Source of the DNA: Aplectana chamaeleonis
Lineage: Eukaryota > Nematoda > Chromadorea > Rhabditida > Cosmocercidae
Length of the DNA: 64,000 nucleotides
Assembly: GCA_029168955.1 (NCBI GenBank)
Contig: JAPDOI010000149.1
Span: 1,357,501 to 1,421,500 of the forward strand
Direction: 5' to 3'
The position numbers and the translations under genes are program-made. Under the pieces are notes generated by a model. It was not told where the DNA came from, searched no databases, and worked only from the letters and a program-made list of their open reading frames with translations. Positions 11,171-23,433 of the stretch are shown here, piece by piece; position 1 is the stretch's first letter, and every line of letters starts with the position of its first letter.

Positions 11171-12890
11171 ATTCACTGTGCTTCCATAAAAGCGTCTACC
11201 GATCTAAGGTTTTCAACTCATTGTTTTACCGTGGTGCTCGTTGGTTAGAAAAACTTCCAAAGACGTGCTTGTGCCCCTAATGTGGGCACTTTTCAGTAAC
11301 AGACTGAAAAAACTGAACTTCTTTCTCTTGCTGAACATCCAAGAATCTTAGCCTTTTGGTTTTACTATCTTTTTCATGTCACTGATGCCTCGGACTGAAC
11401 TCATGGCTTTTGGAATATGGCAAACCTTATACTCATGGCATTTGTTGGTATATGGCGAACCTTGTTTTTCCTGCTGCTGTGACGGGCCGTGTGTGACGTG
11501 ACGGACATTGCCTTGTTTCTCGATTGTTATTATTGCCTATAGCAAAGTTGTAACAGTCATTGAGTTCCCATTTGAAATCTTATAAGGTCGTCCCTAATAC
11601 AGTTTGGAGGCATATATTTTCCATCTCTTTTTTGCTTCACCTTACGAGTTCTTTCTACATTACTAAACTAAGGGTCAAGCCAGATGACTGCAGCTAGGAA
11701 CGTATTTGCCTTCATCTACATTTATCAACCAATAGTACAGCATCAGAAACTGTAATAAGACAACTCGCCCAGATACCTAACTGTGGTCGGAGGACCTCTA
11801 TGCATCCTGGGGAAGCCCGCGTGGGTAGGGCCGCTTTACAACAATCTTTACAACGGGATATGGATTAGAATGAATTCCTTTTCAGGAACATGACAAACTG
11901 ATGGTTTCAGTTTTCTGGCACTATATCAGTTCTTTTTTTACTGCACCCTCTCTACCATTAGCGGCTCCAAACTTCAACTAGGGTCGCCCTTCCAAAATTT
12001 TTCTGACTGAAGCATAATCTTACGTCCGCTGTTGAATCTTTACGCTGAGTTTTTGATTGTTTTTAATTGCATTTACGTCTTGTCTGAGTTTCTATCCATT
12101 GTTTTCGATGTTGTTGAGCGCGTCGGCAACGACGTATAATAATAAATAAATAATTATAGGTTGGAGCTTTCACATTGCCTATACAGTGTAGGTCTATGGA
12201 CTCTCTTCGTTGTGCCTCTATCATTTTCTAGTAAAGTTAGGGGGCCGTCAGCTATTCTCGTCGGTCTAAATCGTCATTCGGTGCGCTCTTTTTCATAGGA
12301 TAACATTTTCTACATGGTCCTGTCGGTGATACTATTTGCAGTAGGAGTATCTTCGGGCCGCACTGGCAGCAAGAGACTGCCAAGGTTCAAATATTATAAA
12401 TTTTTGCGCAGCAGAAAGATTGTTAGGTGCCTAGAGCCTGAATCGAGAAGAGGTCCGACTTCTAGGTTTCAGGGTTCGGACGACTGGGTCAATTCCTATC
12501 CGTTCTTTCCAATTCGCTCGACGAATAGTCAATTCAGGGCAGATTTTTTGTCGACAAAACGCTTAGTTTCAATGGTGGTCCACAGGTGCCCTTCCGATAG
12601 AAAGGCACATTCAAAGTATCTAGCAGAGCAGAATGGTCGGCTCGCTCGCTAATGGGTTTTTCTCATTTGATTCTTATTGCTATTTAACAAGCCACATGGT
12701 TGCTTATTTCTCGCTGGGTAGCTCTGGACCCCCCGTTTCGAACCGAGACAAGGCTCACAACCTCATAACCTTTGTAATAGATTTCCCAGTTGTGCGAGAG
12801 CTATCATTCGCATACGCCCTAATCTAGCAAATTAGATCAGTTCGTCTCCTGTATTCTCCTTGCCCCTCTAGCTTTATAATTCCGTTCGTT

Positions 12891-13066
12891 TCCGTGTCCG
12901 CGTGCAGTTCACGAAACTGAGGTTTTGCCGAAGTTTATCGAGGTAAAAGTGGTGTTTCGTGAACTAAAAGCGGACATAATTGGGGTGGGCGCGTCGCGTG
13001 TTGCGACGCGACGCGTGGGGGTTTCGAGGCGGGGGCCTCATTCCGGTTTGTTCTGCGACGGTGATT
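12891..13066 (+). repeat. Dispersed repeat with small inverted repeat, copy 2
   Basis: Bases 12946-13066 match 4839-4961 almost exactly. Bases 12891-12948 match 14279-14336. Across 12899-12981 there is an inverted repeat (GTCCGC..AGTTCACGAAAC against GTTTCGTGAACT..GCGGAC) that may be a very small fold-back element. Confidence 0.75.
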
Positions 13067-14278
13067 CCCTCCCACCCGCCCAAGGTTGTTGCAATAGAAT
13101 AAATGCCTAAAAAATTTCTGCCAAATTTCAAAGTGCAACCAACTTACATGGTTTTATGCTTCGGTAGCTGGTTCGAGCCTTAGAACTTTATATCTCTTAA
13201 GCTCCCAATCGTGGGGCTTAAACATCATATGATGCCGCTCATCCTTCGTATCCTAACTGTTTTTGGCTCTTCGCGTTTGCAATAATTTCATATCTCATTC
13301 GGTCGTTGCGGCAGTGCTGAGTCTTTTACGACCCCATCCAAGCGGATGGAAAGGTTCGGGATCTCAATCTCAACCCAGGTGAAAGAGTTCTTATATTCAG
13401 GATTAAAAGGCTCCAGGGTCATGTGCGTTACAGTTCGCTCATTCACTAAGGGGTCGGCCAGGCCCGCTTGTACAATATTCATAACTCCCTCCACTTGGCG
13501 CTGCTCAAGCTAGCTAGTTTTCAGGATTAAATGGGACTCTTACTCGAGTCCAATGCGGGTTTTTGTAGTTGGGCTTTCCACCTGTAAAACGTCCGGTAGA
13601 GTCGGGTTCCACTTTAGCCCTCAATTTGCACGCCCAGCTTCGGGTATGTCCTGCAGCTTTTGCAGACTTCAGATTACATTTACTTGGTTTTTAGTTCCCA
13701 ACAAGGTGTCACCCTTTATGGCATCAAATTATTAGAATTGGCTATGAAGCCAGCGGCTGTACCTTACTTTCTTCTCACTTACTATTCTTTCAGGGGTGGC
13801 GCAGATGCCTTCCGAAAACGGCGTTCATTCGAAGGACATCAAACGCGTGGAGAAGATGAAAAACCGCCGTTGTCGGCCATCGTATATCCAGCCACATGTC
13901 TACCTAGGATGAAAATCACGTTTTGCTTAGTATCAGTTAGAGCTTCTCCGCTCCAATTCTAATGGTTCGTATTGATTCATGTCAAGTTCAACTTCTGCCG
14001 TACGGTCCAGTACTAGGAACTGTTGCTTCGTTTATTTGTCCAGTTTATCATGTTTCCATGTGATCACGATCTCTCTCGCCCGTTTCGCTTACTTATTGTC
14101 AGGCAGTAACACAATAGATATATATTAATTGTGAGCGTTCCTTCCGGTTAGTTTAGTGGTGTTTCCGGTTAGTATGTATGTGGTACATGCTTCCGGTCAG
14201 TATGTATGCAGTTTGTTGCGTGTGACATGTATCGGTGCTGTACCGCAGTTCGTTTCCGCAGAATAAAGCCGTCACACA

Positions 14279-14336
14279 TCCGTGTCCGCGTGCAGTTCAC
14301 GAAACTGAGGTTTTGCCGAAGTTTATCGAGGTAAAA
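14279..14336 (+). repeat. 58-bp direct repeat next to LTR element
   Basis: Same sequence as 12891-12948 (TCCGTGTCCGCGTGCAGTTC... to GAGGTAAAA). It ends 17 bases before the 5' LTR at 14354 and belongs to the target region of that element. Confidence 0.8.
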
Positions 14337-14353
14337 TCCCATATATCGAAGCT

Positions 14354-14679
14354 TGTTAATAAATGGCAAGGATTGGCCGTGGGTCAAAGTGCGCCGGTGA
14401 CACCTCGAGAGGCGGAGCGACCACCGAGATGGTCCGGGAAATGGCCACCAATGAGAGAACTGGCAGCGAGCCAACCGATAGCCATAAAAGGGCCTCCGAG
14501 ATGGCAAAGAAACCTTCAGTCGTCATCTTCCATCGCTCCTCTGGCTTCGGCCATTTTAACTGTTTTTATTTCTAAATAAACTATTTGTGGCCGCTCTCTG
14601 TGCCGCATCCCCAGCAATTCCCAGTTGTCAGAGCATTTTCGCTCACACTGACCGCGAACCAGGGCCAACCCCTGGTACA
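14354..14679 (+). repeat. 5' LTR (326 bp)
   Basis: TG...CA ends. It contains a TATA-like CATAAAAGG near 14485 and an AATAAA near 14573, as expected for promoter and polyadenylation signals. By eye it differs from the 3' LTR by about ten substitutions plus small indels, including a 10-bp segment absent from the 3' copy. Confidence 0.9.
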
Positions 14680-14686
14680 TGGGGGC
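14680..14686 (+). promoter_or_regulatory. Primer-binding site, left part, interrupted
   Basis: The LTR is followed at once by TGG. The hAT-like element inserted after TGGGGGC, and the site resumes at 19281 as part of ATGGAGGC then CGAACCGACC. The uninterrupted site would read TGGAGGCCGAACCGACC, a plausible tRNA 3'-end complement. The priming tRNA is not identified. Confidence 0.65.
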
Positions 14687-15201
14687 CAGGGGTGTGCGTA
14701 ATTACGTTTACGATTTACGATTTACGGTGTTTTTTGGTCTCGTAATTACGGTTTACGATTTACGACATTTTGGACCGTAAATCGTAATTTTTCGTAAATA
14801 AAAATACATGCAATGAAAGAAATCACACAAGACGTCTCCAATTGACCTGCTCTAATCCCATGTAACGTGATTCTATCATTATAACGCGGGGCACACGGTC
14901 GGAGTTGGAGGCGCTGGCTAACAGATCCGCGTTGTTCGCCGCGCACGTCTCACTAGCTGTCGCCTACGACGCGATGCAATCTAAAATCACTCTTCACGAA
15001 GAACTTCCTTTTCGAGTTTTTCACGAAGATCAACTTTCCTGAATCCCATAACTAGATTACAAAACATCGAGCGAAGCAGTCTAATCAATCAAAAATCGCT
15101 TCAAATTGTGCTCTTGGCCCGCCTTTTAAAGGCAGTGTTTACGATAAATTTCTTTTCCGATATCTCCACGGTTTACGGAAGGTCTGGTGCCCTACATATA
15201 G

Positions 15202-15341
<140 letters not shown>

Positions 15342-15461
15342 CGAAGCACGCGTGAAAAGGACGCGAACGTCGCGTTTTTGAGCAAAAATGGGCCCTCCCT
15401 TGTTTACGTTGATTGTTGAGCGTGGAGGGATTGACCATTAGAAGGATGATACCTATCAGTG

Positions 15462-17607
15462 GGGTGTGCTGCGTTATGCCCTAAGTGGGCGGGGCGGGGG
15501 CGGAGTCGGCTGTCACCAGCTGCCAAGGTGGCCGGTCGTAAACGGAGGCGCGAACGAAGGTGCGAGGAACGCAATTATAGCGACGCTCTCACTACGACAG
15601 CGTCGACTAACTAACAAACCATTCAAGCCAACTGACGAGGAGAAAAATTAAAGTGTGGTGAGATAGGACAATATCAACTGTAAAGGAGTTCGTGAACAGT
15701 AGACTTGGAACCGAATCGAATTAATAATTGAGCAAAAATACAGGACTACTTGAAATACTCAGGATTTGAATATTCTATTTGTTTGGGGGTTTCTTGCTTT
15801 AATTTTTAGAATACGCGATTTACTTAGCGAAATCAGTTTTTCTTTTTTTTTTAAATATTCGATTCATATTTGATTCACTCGAGAGATTGAATAATGTTCT
15901 TTTTTTATATTTCGGATATTCGGTCTACTCAGAAAATTTTCTCGAAAACTGGGGCACGACATTAAAATATTCGGCCACAGATGAAAATTATCCAGAATAT
16001 TCATAGAATGACCGAAATAACTTTGAAAATTCAAATCGTTATTCTATTAATTGCTCGAGAAAAATTTAATAAAAGAACAAAAAAAGACGATCTGCATTGG
16101 AGCGCGAAAGCGAAAAGTCTTCGAATTGTGTCACCACTGCCTCGCTTCTGAATCTACACAAAGTGGGCCGCGAACATTTGTCTGGGAAATTCTACTGATC
16201 ACGCAATATTGAATATTACTGATCAATAAAATAGATTTTTCACCTGTTGCACAAAATGCGAGAATGAATGAGTGGTATTTTTTAGGATTTTGGGTTACAA
16301 GTTTTAGGAATTGTACTCACTCAGAAAACCGCCACATTCAATGCGTGTCGAATATGCATTCATCTCGAGTGACCACACCCATCGAAAGGCGGCATCACAG
16401 GGGCACGTGCTCCAAACAACAACACGTGCCGCAAAATTTTATAGCAGGAGCATGTGCCGCGAAATTCAATCGCAGGAGTACCGTGCTGCAAGGTAGACCA
16501 GAGCTATAGTAGTAGCTCTCAGACGCGACGCGGCTGGCACACCGACGTGCGACGCGGCCAGCTCGCCGAGCACCATCTGGGGCCGTCAGCGATTGGACGA
16601 GGCTTCCAGCGGCCGGGAGTGTAAAGTACCGCAAACTTGGGTAATTAAACCGGCGAAGCTGCCGACCTCTCAGTTCCGTCTCAGGAGTGCATCGTATACT
16701 TTCCTTTTTTGGATAATCGTTTTGTCATCGAGTTCAATGTGTATCATGCACGCATTGGACGGCTTATTTGTTGGGGCACGTGCTGTAATTTGAAACACAA
16801 TAGGAGCACTTGCTCACCTAGCAGCACGTTCCCTGACTGTGCTCGAAACCACATTGTCTTCGAGTTGAATGCATATTGGACACGCCTTGAATGCGGCGAT
16901 TGCCTGAGCATCCGACAATATCGTCTGTTGGAGGTTTCGCCCCTCGAAAATGGAAATCGTTGAGCAAAAATCCAAGTGAGAAAGGGAACCTACTGGAGAA
17001 ATATATGAAATTTCTGAAAATTTAGCTTCCTGGCAAAAGTGACGATTAGGCGATGCCATATCTCCGAGAAATTAAAAGTCGAAAAAAAGTTTTTGAAATA
17101 TCTTGAAATTTCTTTAAAAATGACCCCAATTCATATAGTGCTTGAATTTGCTTTGATATGTTTAGCGGTTAAGCTTGTAAAATCCGATCTCTCGTCTGTC
17201 ACTACTTGTCAATAGTTGGTCTACGATTGACCCCCAAATCGTATTTTTAGTCATTTCACTTCACTTCCTAGCTTTTTTATTTCTTCAGATTATTTCATGT
17301 CTAATCATTTAAAAGATATTTCAACGTATTTTTAACACTTTTTTGACTTCTAATTTCTCGGAGATGTGGCATCGCCAAATCGTCACTTTTCCCAGGATGC
17401 TTAAATTTCAGAAATTCTTTCATAAAATGGAATCGATTGGCTTGACTAGCTCGTTAGTTGGTCGAAGATGCCGTAGTGAGAGCGAATCTATAATTGCGTT
17501 CATCTCACCTTCGTTCGCGCCTCCGTTTACGACCGGCCACCTGGGTAGTCGGTGACAGCCGACTCCGCCCCCTGTCCCGCCCATTTCGGGCATAACGCTT
17601 ACCCCCC
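15462..17607. mobile_element. Mutator-like fold-back element (2.1 kb)
   Basis: Long terminal inverted repeats of about 160 bp (15462-15620 against 17440-17607) start GGGTGTGCTGCGTTATGCCC. They are flanked by the 9-bp duplication CTATCAGTG (15453-15461 and 17608-17616). The related MITE at 51111-52044 has the same flanking sequence with one CTATCAGTG and no insertion, a natural empty site. A 9-bp duplication with long inverted repeats suggests a Mutator-like element. Further palindromes lie inside (about 16330-16890 and 17007-17417). No transposase is seen. Confidence 0.8.
17007..17417. repeat. Fold-back repeat of the TTTAGCTTCCTGGCAAAAGT family
   Basis: The left arm reads GAAATTTCTGAAAATTTAGC and the right arm is its approximate complement. 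Other copies are at 47014-47555, 48475-48995 and 59845-61350. Confidence 0.7.
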
Positions 17608-18283
17608 CTATCAGTGCAATGAAGCGATCAGTTCACTTTTCAGCACTTCCTTGACTTGATCATTCCTGTATTCTGAGACTTCATTTGTTCATTCCGAAGG
17701 GGCGGATCTGGGGCACCAGGTGTGTCTGGGGCACCAAAACGCCTGGTTGCAGCCGTTATTTGGCCGCTCCTGGCTCGTTTTCTGCCGTTCTTTCGACACA
17801 GGGAGCCTAGTATCCTTCTCACCTATCATTTCACTGAGGAAAGTCAACGAGGATGATCATCGTGAACGCTGCCATTAAGTAAATCACGGCTACTCAGATT
17901 TCACGAAAATCATCACGAGGATTCGTTTTTTATCGCAAAAGTTTGACGCTAAAAACCGTTTCCTCTAGTTGATTTCTCTTCATCCGCAGCAAACGGACAC
18001 TCAGAGAAGGCGCAAGTGCTAGTTTAAACGCTCTTCTTCGCCCTTTTTCTGAAATCGTTATCTCTCACTAATGCAAGCGTTCGGTGGGGCGCGTTGGCTA
18101 CATTCTTTACTAAACTATGGGGACTAAACTACACAAAGCGGCAAAAATTAGAAAGCGATTTTTTCCCTACGTTTCCTTTGAGAATCACCATAAAGCTACG
18201 ATTCTGCAAGTGATTTAGTAGATATACGAAAAATAGCTTGTGCTGGGCGACCGATACTGTGCTCTAGATAATATAGAGTTGGC

Positions 18284-18440
18284 ACGGATCGGACTAATAC
18301 TTTGCGATCTCTATGGAAGGTTGGTGCAAGCTCGGTGCCATATTTTTTAACGTACGTGCACTGAGTTTGAGCCAACCTTCAGTCAGGAACTCGAAGTACA
18401 TAATGTACAGCATATAAGTGCGATCCCTACCGAATGTATG
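18284..18440. repeat. Diverged copy of the TACTTTGCG MITE
   Basis: Resembles the small inverted-repeat elements at 56016-56146 and 58357-58493 (ATACTTTGCG followed by GAAGGTTGG.GCAA, with a complementary right half), but much more diverged. Confidence 0.45.
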
Positions 18441-18639
18441 TATAATCGGTGTTGCGGTTCCGCTATCAAATGGGGGGAGTTCTCAAATTCGGCTGTTGAG
18501 AATCGCTTAGATACGGTGATTCCGGCTTAACGCCTACAACGGCGTTAGCGTTTCAGGAGAGGCATTACGAGTACAATTGTGTCTCTGTTGCCCAGCAGAT
18601 ACGCGGACAGCTGAATCGGACTAGCGGATTTCTCATGAT

Positions 18640-18905
18640 CTGGGAAGGAGTTGCTTTGCACAGCGACCGGCTGTCGCGGAGCTCCCGCTCCTTAAACCTG
18701 TAGCATTCACAGCGCGCTGTACAGCGACAGGCTTCGGCACATTTGAAGTATGTCAGCCCTCCGCGACACGTCGCTGCGGATGACGCGTCATAATTGTTCC
18801 TACGGCAACCGATGCCGCTGCTCCGATGCAGGTCCCGCGCGATTTGTGCTATATTTCATGCCTGTCGCTTATGACAGCGACAAAGTGTACCATTTACCTT
18901 AAACA
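18640..18905. repeat. TGTCGCTG-rich repeat, copy 1
   Basis: About 260 bp rich in CAGCGACAG and its complement. It shares blocks such as GTATGTCAGCCCTCCGCGAC and GATTTGTGCTATAT with 24396-24682. The many inverted CAGCGACAG motifs suggest a structured non-autonomous element. The boundaries are approximate. Confidence 0.7.
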
Positions 18906-18942
18906 TGGTTAGCTGTCAAATACTGAACGCAACTTAATACGA

Positions 18943-19084
18943 TCGATCACTGGTCGAGAGATCGCCGCGTCGAACACCCGTGGCACGCAAGCAAGGGTGG
19001 AGGTAATGATACTATCATTACCTCCTCGCTAGCGTGCGTGCCACGGGGGGTGTTCGACGCGGCGATCTCTCGACCAGTGATCGA
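18943..19084. repeat. 142-bp near-perfect hairpin, copy 1
   Basis: TCGATCACTGGTCGAGAGAT pairs with its complement at the far end, and the arms meet around ATGATACTATCATT. A second copy lies at about 25170-25300. In both cases it sits downstream of the TGTCGCTG-rich repeat. Confidence 0.85.
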
Positions 19085-19280
19085 CGATATGTACTTAGTA
19101 CGTGAAACAATGGACAGTACGTAGTTTCTCTTGTTTCATCACATTAATCATGTTTTTAGTGGTTATTGTTATTGATTGCTGTTTACGATTTACGATTTAC
19201 GGTTTACGATTTACGGTGGTTTTGTCGTAATTACGTTTCACGATTTACGAAATTTGAAATTTCATTTACGCACACCCCTG

Positions 19281-19844
19281 ATGGAGGCCGAACCGACCGG
19301 CCATAGTGAACGATAGTGTTAGGATACTGGGACGCGCAGCTAGAGTTTCAGGATAACAGGCGGGCCCGAGGAAGTGGAGTAGACGATCGGCACGAGCAGT
19401 GGTGGTTTGTACGAGAGGCGTCACTACCAACGGACTCGTTGGACAAGAAGGTGATTGGAAGCGAAGGATAAAGAGTGGCTTGTACGCAGAGCGTCGCCAC
19501 AGGGATACCTACTGTGATTTGCACGCGAGGCGTCATCACAAAAAGCCTAAGCGGGCACAAAGGAAAGGAACGGAAAAAGGCGTGTACGGGCAGCGTCGCC
19601 ACAGAGATAGCAACGGATTGGCAAGGGCAGGCTGGTACGAGGGTCGTCGTTTGCTGTCAGGGAATTCGGAAACGCGGCGGGATCAAACCGATCGTCGTAC
19701 AACACGGAGGAGTAGGAATTTTCCGGACCGGAAGTAGCATTAATAAGGAAGATCACTGAGAGTATCAATAGGAATCGTTACTGAGAGGCAGTACTGAGAG
19801 GAAGTCAAGTGTGGGCAAAGTTATTGCATCTGGACTCGCTCATT
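19281..19844 (+). other. Internal leader of the LTR element
   Basis: The primer-binding site resumes here. Between 19408 and 19650 the phrase TGTACG..AGCGTC.CCAC recurs about five times in alternating versions, a degenerate tandem repeat. No coding region is supported. Confidence 0.5.
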
Positions 19845-19855
19845 GCATTGAAGAT

Positions 19856-19928
19856 GCTGCCGAGATGTCGTACGTTCGTGCCGTGGCCGTGTGGAGGAAG
19901 CAACATCAACTCCGTGCAAACCGACATC
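19856..19928 (+). ncRNA. HDV-like ribozyme at LINE 5' end (copy B)
   Basis: Same fold as copy A, shifted by 19680 bases. P2 is now fully Watson-Crick, because CGACATC replaces CGACGTC opposite GATGTCG. P4 is kept as GGAG with CTCC although the loop between them differs. The P3 loop TTCGTGC and the C-A-A-A joining strand are unchanged. P1 has one mismatch (GGCCGT instead of GGCAGT), which may impair cleavage. Confidence 0.75.
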
Positions 19929-22900
19929 AACCCCTCCACGAAGAGGGTTTTTGCCATGGGAGAGATGCTGGCTGGCCTCAGCTCTCCTAAGGATTCTCCT
20001 ACAAAAGGCCGGCGTGGAGAGGAATCTTGGACCCGCTCAGAAGTACCCATGTGCCACGTGCGGCAATGATGTCACATGAAGTAAAACAAGCGTTCAGTGC
20101 TCCGGATGCCAAAGGTGGGTACATCTCTTCTGTTCGGGTCTCAGTTCTGTGAGGCATCATAACTCTGCTTTTCGATGTGTTCTATGCTCTCACCTCCCAA
20201 CTCTGATTCCTCTACCTCCAATCGCCCAATTTCTATTGTACATATAAATCTCAATGGCGTTCATGCTAAACTATCTGAGCTCTCTCTCTTTGCTCGTACT
20301 CACCATCCAGATGTTATAATGGTTCAGGAAACCAAACGTTCCCCCCTCTGCTACCTCTTCTCACCCAAATATCCCTGGCTATACTTCATACCATGCTCCA
20401 AGATCGTCTTTCGGTGGAGGAGTTTCTACTTTTGTACTATCCACTCTTCCTTCTCACCTAATTCCCAATGTCCCTACGGACGGTACTCTTGAGTACGTCC
20501 CCATCCACCTCCCACTCAAAACTCCCCTATCTCTCTTCAACATCTACATTCCCCCAACTACATCTTGTCCCCCAACCTATAATCCTATCCCTCTTCTAAA
20601 ACAACTCAACGACTGCGCCCTCTCACCCTCAGTCGTCTTCGCGGGCGACTTCAATACTCATACCTTTTGCTCTTCACTTGACTCTGATGTTAGAGGAGAG
20701 GACGTCGGGACGTCGAGGAATGGGCGGAGGAGTGCGACCTGGTTATCCTAAACGATGATCAGCCCACTCGCCTCCCTTCCATCGGCCGATCTTCTAGCCC
20801 AGACATTTCGCTCGTTTCCTCCAATCTTTCTAGTGCTTGCTCGTGGTCCACTTCTACAACTCTGTCTAGTGATCACAATCCCATTTTCGTCCATATCGAT
20901 CTCTCAAATTCTCTAGCCCCTTATTCTGGTATTCGTCACCGTTCTTATCTCAATTTAGGCCTTGCAGACTGGAGCCTATTCAGAGAGGTTGCACTTCACC
21001 AAACGGCTGAATATCCATGGAATGGCGATGTGCACCAGAAAGAGCGTCACATATCCGACGCTATCCGGAAGGCTATGAAAGCGGCCATACCAGAAGGACG
21101 TGTGAAAACTTTTTACCCTGTCACCAGGGAAATACTTCAGAAAATCAGGACAAGAGATGAAAAGAGATCTGCCAACCATCTGGACCCGGATGTCACTGAA
21201 CTTGACGATGAGATTAGAAAAGACTTGGACAGGCACAAGAAAGACGAGTGGCAGAAGTTCACTGAAAAATTGAACTTCAAGGCAGATGGTGCTGCTACAT
21301 GGAAAATCCTGAGAAAACTCTCCGGAAAAACCACACCCGCCACCGTATCTACTATCGAGTTTGAGAACAATGTATTCAAGTCGGGACAAGATGCCGCTTA
21401 CGCGTTGGGCAAGAGCTTCTTCATAACATGTGCGAAGCGAGACCCGCAAAACCGAGTGACAGTAAGGGAGCTATGCCGCCTTCCGCTTACGGGCACGGCT
21501 GATGCCTTCACTCCTGGTGGAGAAGATTATAAAGGAAATGCGTAATTCCAAAGCCATAAGACCTGACGGAATCTGTCCAGCAGTCCTGAAGAAGCTCCCC
21601 AGTGAATTTCTCTTGCTGCTCACCGATTTAATGAACACATCATTCCGAACCTGCACACTGCCACAAGACTGGAAAACAGCAAATGTCATTCCTCTGCCTA
21701 AGCCCGGTAAATCGCTGTCATCAGCGAAAGGATACAGGCCAATAAGCCTTTTGTCACCTCTAGCCAAAGTTGCTGAAAAGCTTATCGTCAATGATTTGGC
21801 TCAGCATAATGAGAAACAACATCACCAGCACAGCTTCAGGAAGCTACATTCCACCACGACGGCGCTTTTGGAAATCGTTGGCTATGCCATCGACGGCTCC
21901 AACAAGAGTAAGCCCCTCAGGACTGTCGCTGTAGCCCTGGACTTGACAAAGGCATTTGACAGTGTTAACCTTGGTATTCTATCGGATAACATACTGAAGT
22001 TCTCTATTCCACCGTGGCAGAAGCGTTGGATAACAGCATTCGTCAAGGGCCGTCGAGCAAAAGTTTTGTTTCTAAATCATGTCTCTAAAAGTATCCCCAT
22101 AGCTGTCGGTGTTCCGCAAGGCGGAGTCTTATCGCCCGCTCTGTTCAATCTGTACTTAGAGGACATTCCGGCACCTCCCCAGGACAATAAAGTTGTCGCC
22201 TACGCTGATGATATGACTATCATGTGCCAAAACCGCGACATGCAAGTGGCCGCGAGCAAGATCAACGAGTACCTGATTGATTTGAAAAGCTATTTCGATA
22301 ACAAGATGCTCAGGGTCTCAGCTGCCAAGTCTTCAGTATCAGTTTTCACGACGGACCCCAAAGAGCACAGCGCCCATCCCGATGTCAGCTGGGGTGGAGA
22401 TCGCTTGCCTGCTGCTCGCTTCGTCAAACTACTCGGCCTTGTACTCGATCCGTCGCTGAAGTTTCACAAGAACACCGAGCAAAAGCAAGCAGTTGTAAAA
22501 GCTAAACTCAATGTGCTAAGGGCGCTGGGAGGTACACCATGGGGCAGCAGTAAGGAAACTATTCTGACCACGTATAAGGCTATACTGCAGCCCGCCCTAG
22601 AGTATGCGGCACCGGTTTGGCAGCACTTAGTGTCGGACTCATCCTGGACTAAGGTGCAGCGTGTACAAAACGCTGCTCTTCGGATCGCCACCGGGTGTGC
22701 TAGGAGTTCGCCAATCGAGCATTTACACGCCGAGACACGGGTGCTACCAGTAAAGGAGCACTGTCAGCTCCAGGCCCAGCAACTGTATATCAACATCGTA
22801 AAGCAGCCCAACCACCCATCTTGGAGAGTACTTGAACCTGTAAGAGAGAGAGGCATCAGAAAACCTTTTGCCGATGCTCCAGATAAAGTCAACCTGCAGA

Positions 22901-23265
22901 GATGACACGATTCACAAAAAGAACGCCTCCGTCTGTTGCGCGAGGAGCACACCCAGTTCGTTCGGGGGTATCTGGAAAGAGCGGCTGTTAATCCTATTCT
23001 GGGTACTGTGCCGCCTCGAGTTTCTGAGTCTCAGCTTAGTAGACGTGCCAGATGCACTCTAGCCTCGTTGCGCTGTGGGCATTCAACGTTCCTGAAGTCC
23101 TACGTGAACGGGATCGACAGTAACACTCCCGACGTCTGCCCGGACTTTGGTGATCCTGGCCACAATACCCTACACTTATTCAACTGCCCAAAAAACCCCA
23201 CAACATTGACTACAATAGACCTTTGGACGAATCCGACGCTGGTCGCCCAGTTTCTGAACCTATAG
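19858..23265 (+). pseudogene. LINE polyprotein, decayed (copy B)
   Basis: Compared with copy A there is a TGA at 20077-20079 in the PHD finger, frameshifts near 20190 and 20340, more in the endonuclease, a net frameshift at about 21512, and TGA replacing TGG at 22903-22905. The 2A-like motif reads NLGP (20023-20034) instead of NPGP. The reverse transcriptase at 21502-22905 is open, with DLTKAFDSVN, GVPQGGVLSP and YADD intact. The C-terminal knuckle has lost one cysteine (CPDFG). Not functional as a whole. Confidence 0.9.
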
Positions 23266-23433
23266 CAATTACCCTCTTCGCGGCTGCAAAGAAGAAGTAG
23301 AGCATTGAAGATCATTAGGCATTGCACTTTTTCTGATATTGCCTGTAATTTCATCCAGTTTATTGTTGGAATCGTTCAAAATCGCGTCAAATTCCATAAG
23401 TAGCAGAAAGTAATTTTTGTTCATTCCAGAAGG

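Larger units (their letters stand above)
7440..12158 (+). mobile_element. Decayed CR1-like LINE
   Basis: A two-ORF non-LTR element. An ORF1 remnant (7838-8512) is followed by endonuclease and reverse-transcriptase remnants (8520-11170), about 1 kb of 3' sequence and an A/T-rich tail of AATAAATAAATAA type (12137-12158). The order and motifs fit the CR1 group of LINEs common in nematodes. The left edge is approximate because no target duplication was found. Many frameshifts and stops show it is old. It is a different family from the ribozyme-headed LINE. Confidence 0.75.
12159..14353. other. Unannotated region with small dispersed repeats
   Basis: No gene can be supported. Two repeat features lie within it (12891-13066 and 14279-14336). 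Near 14130-14210 the phrase TTCCGGTTAGTATGTATG is repeated two to three times. A short frame at 12314-12652 has no recognisable motif or codon signal. Confidence 0.4.
19856..23301 (+). mobile_element. Full-length non-LTR retrotransposon (LINE), copy B
   Basis: Second copy of the ribozyme-headed LINE, 3.45 kb, with target duplication GCATTGAAGAT (19845-19855 and 23302-23312). It starts at the same GCTGCCGAGATG base as copy A and ends GCTGCAAAGAAGAAGTA. It is inserted in the gag-only LTR element. The endonuclease half is frameshifted, while the reverse-transcriptase half is open over 21502-22905. Confidence 0.95.

Noticed and set aside
19399..19737. 112-codon basic frame in the LTR element leader
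   Set aside because: Arises from a degenerate tandem nucleotide repeat and has no gag-like motif.
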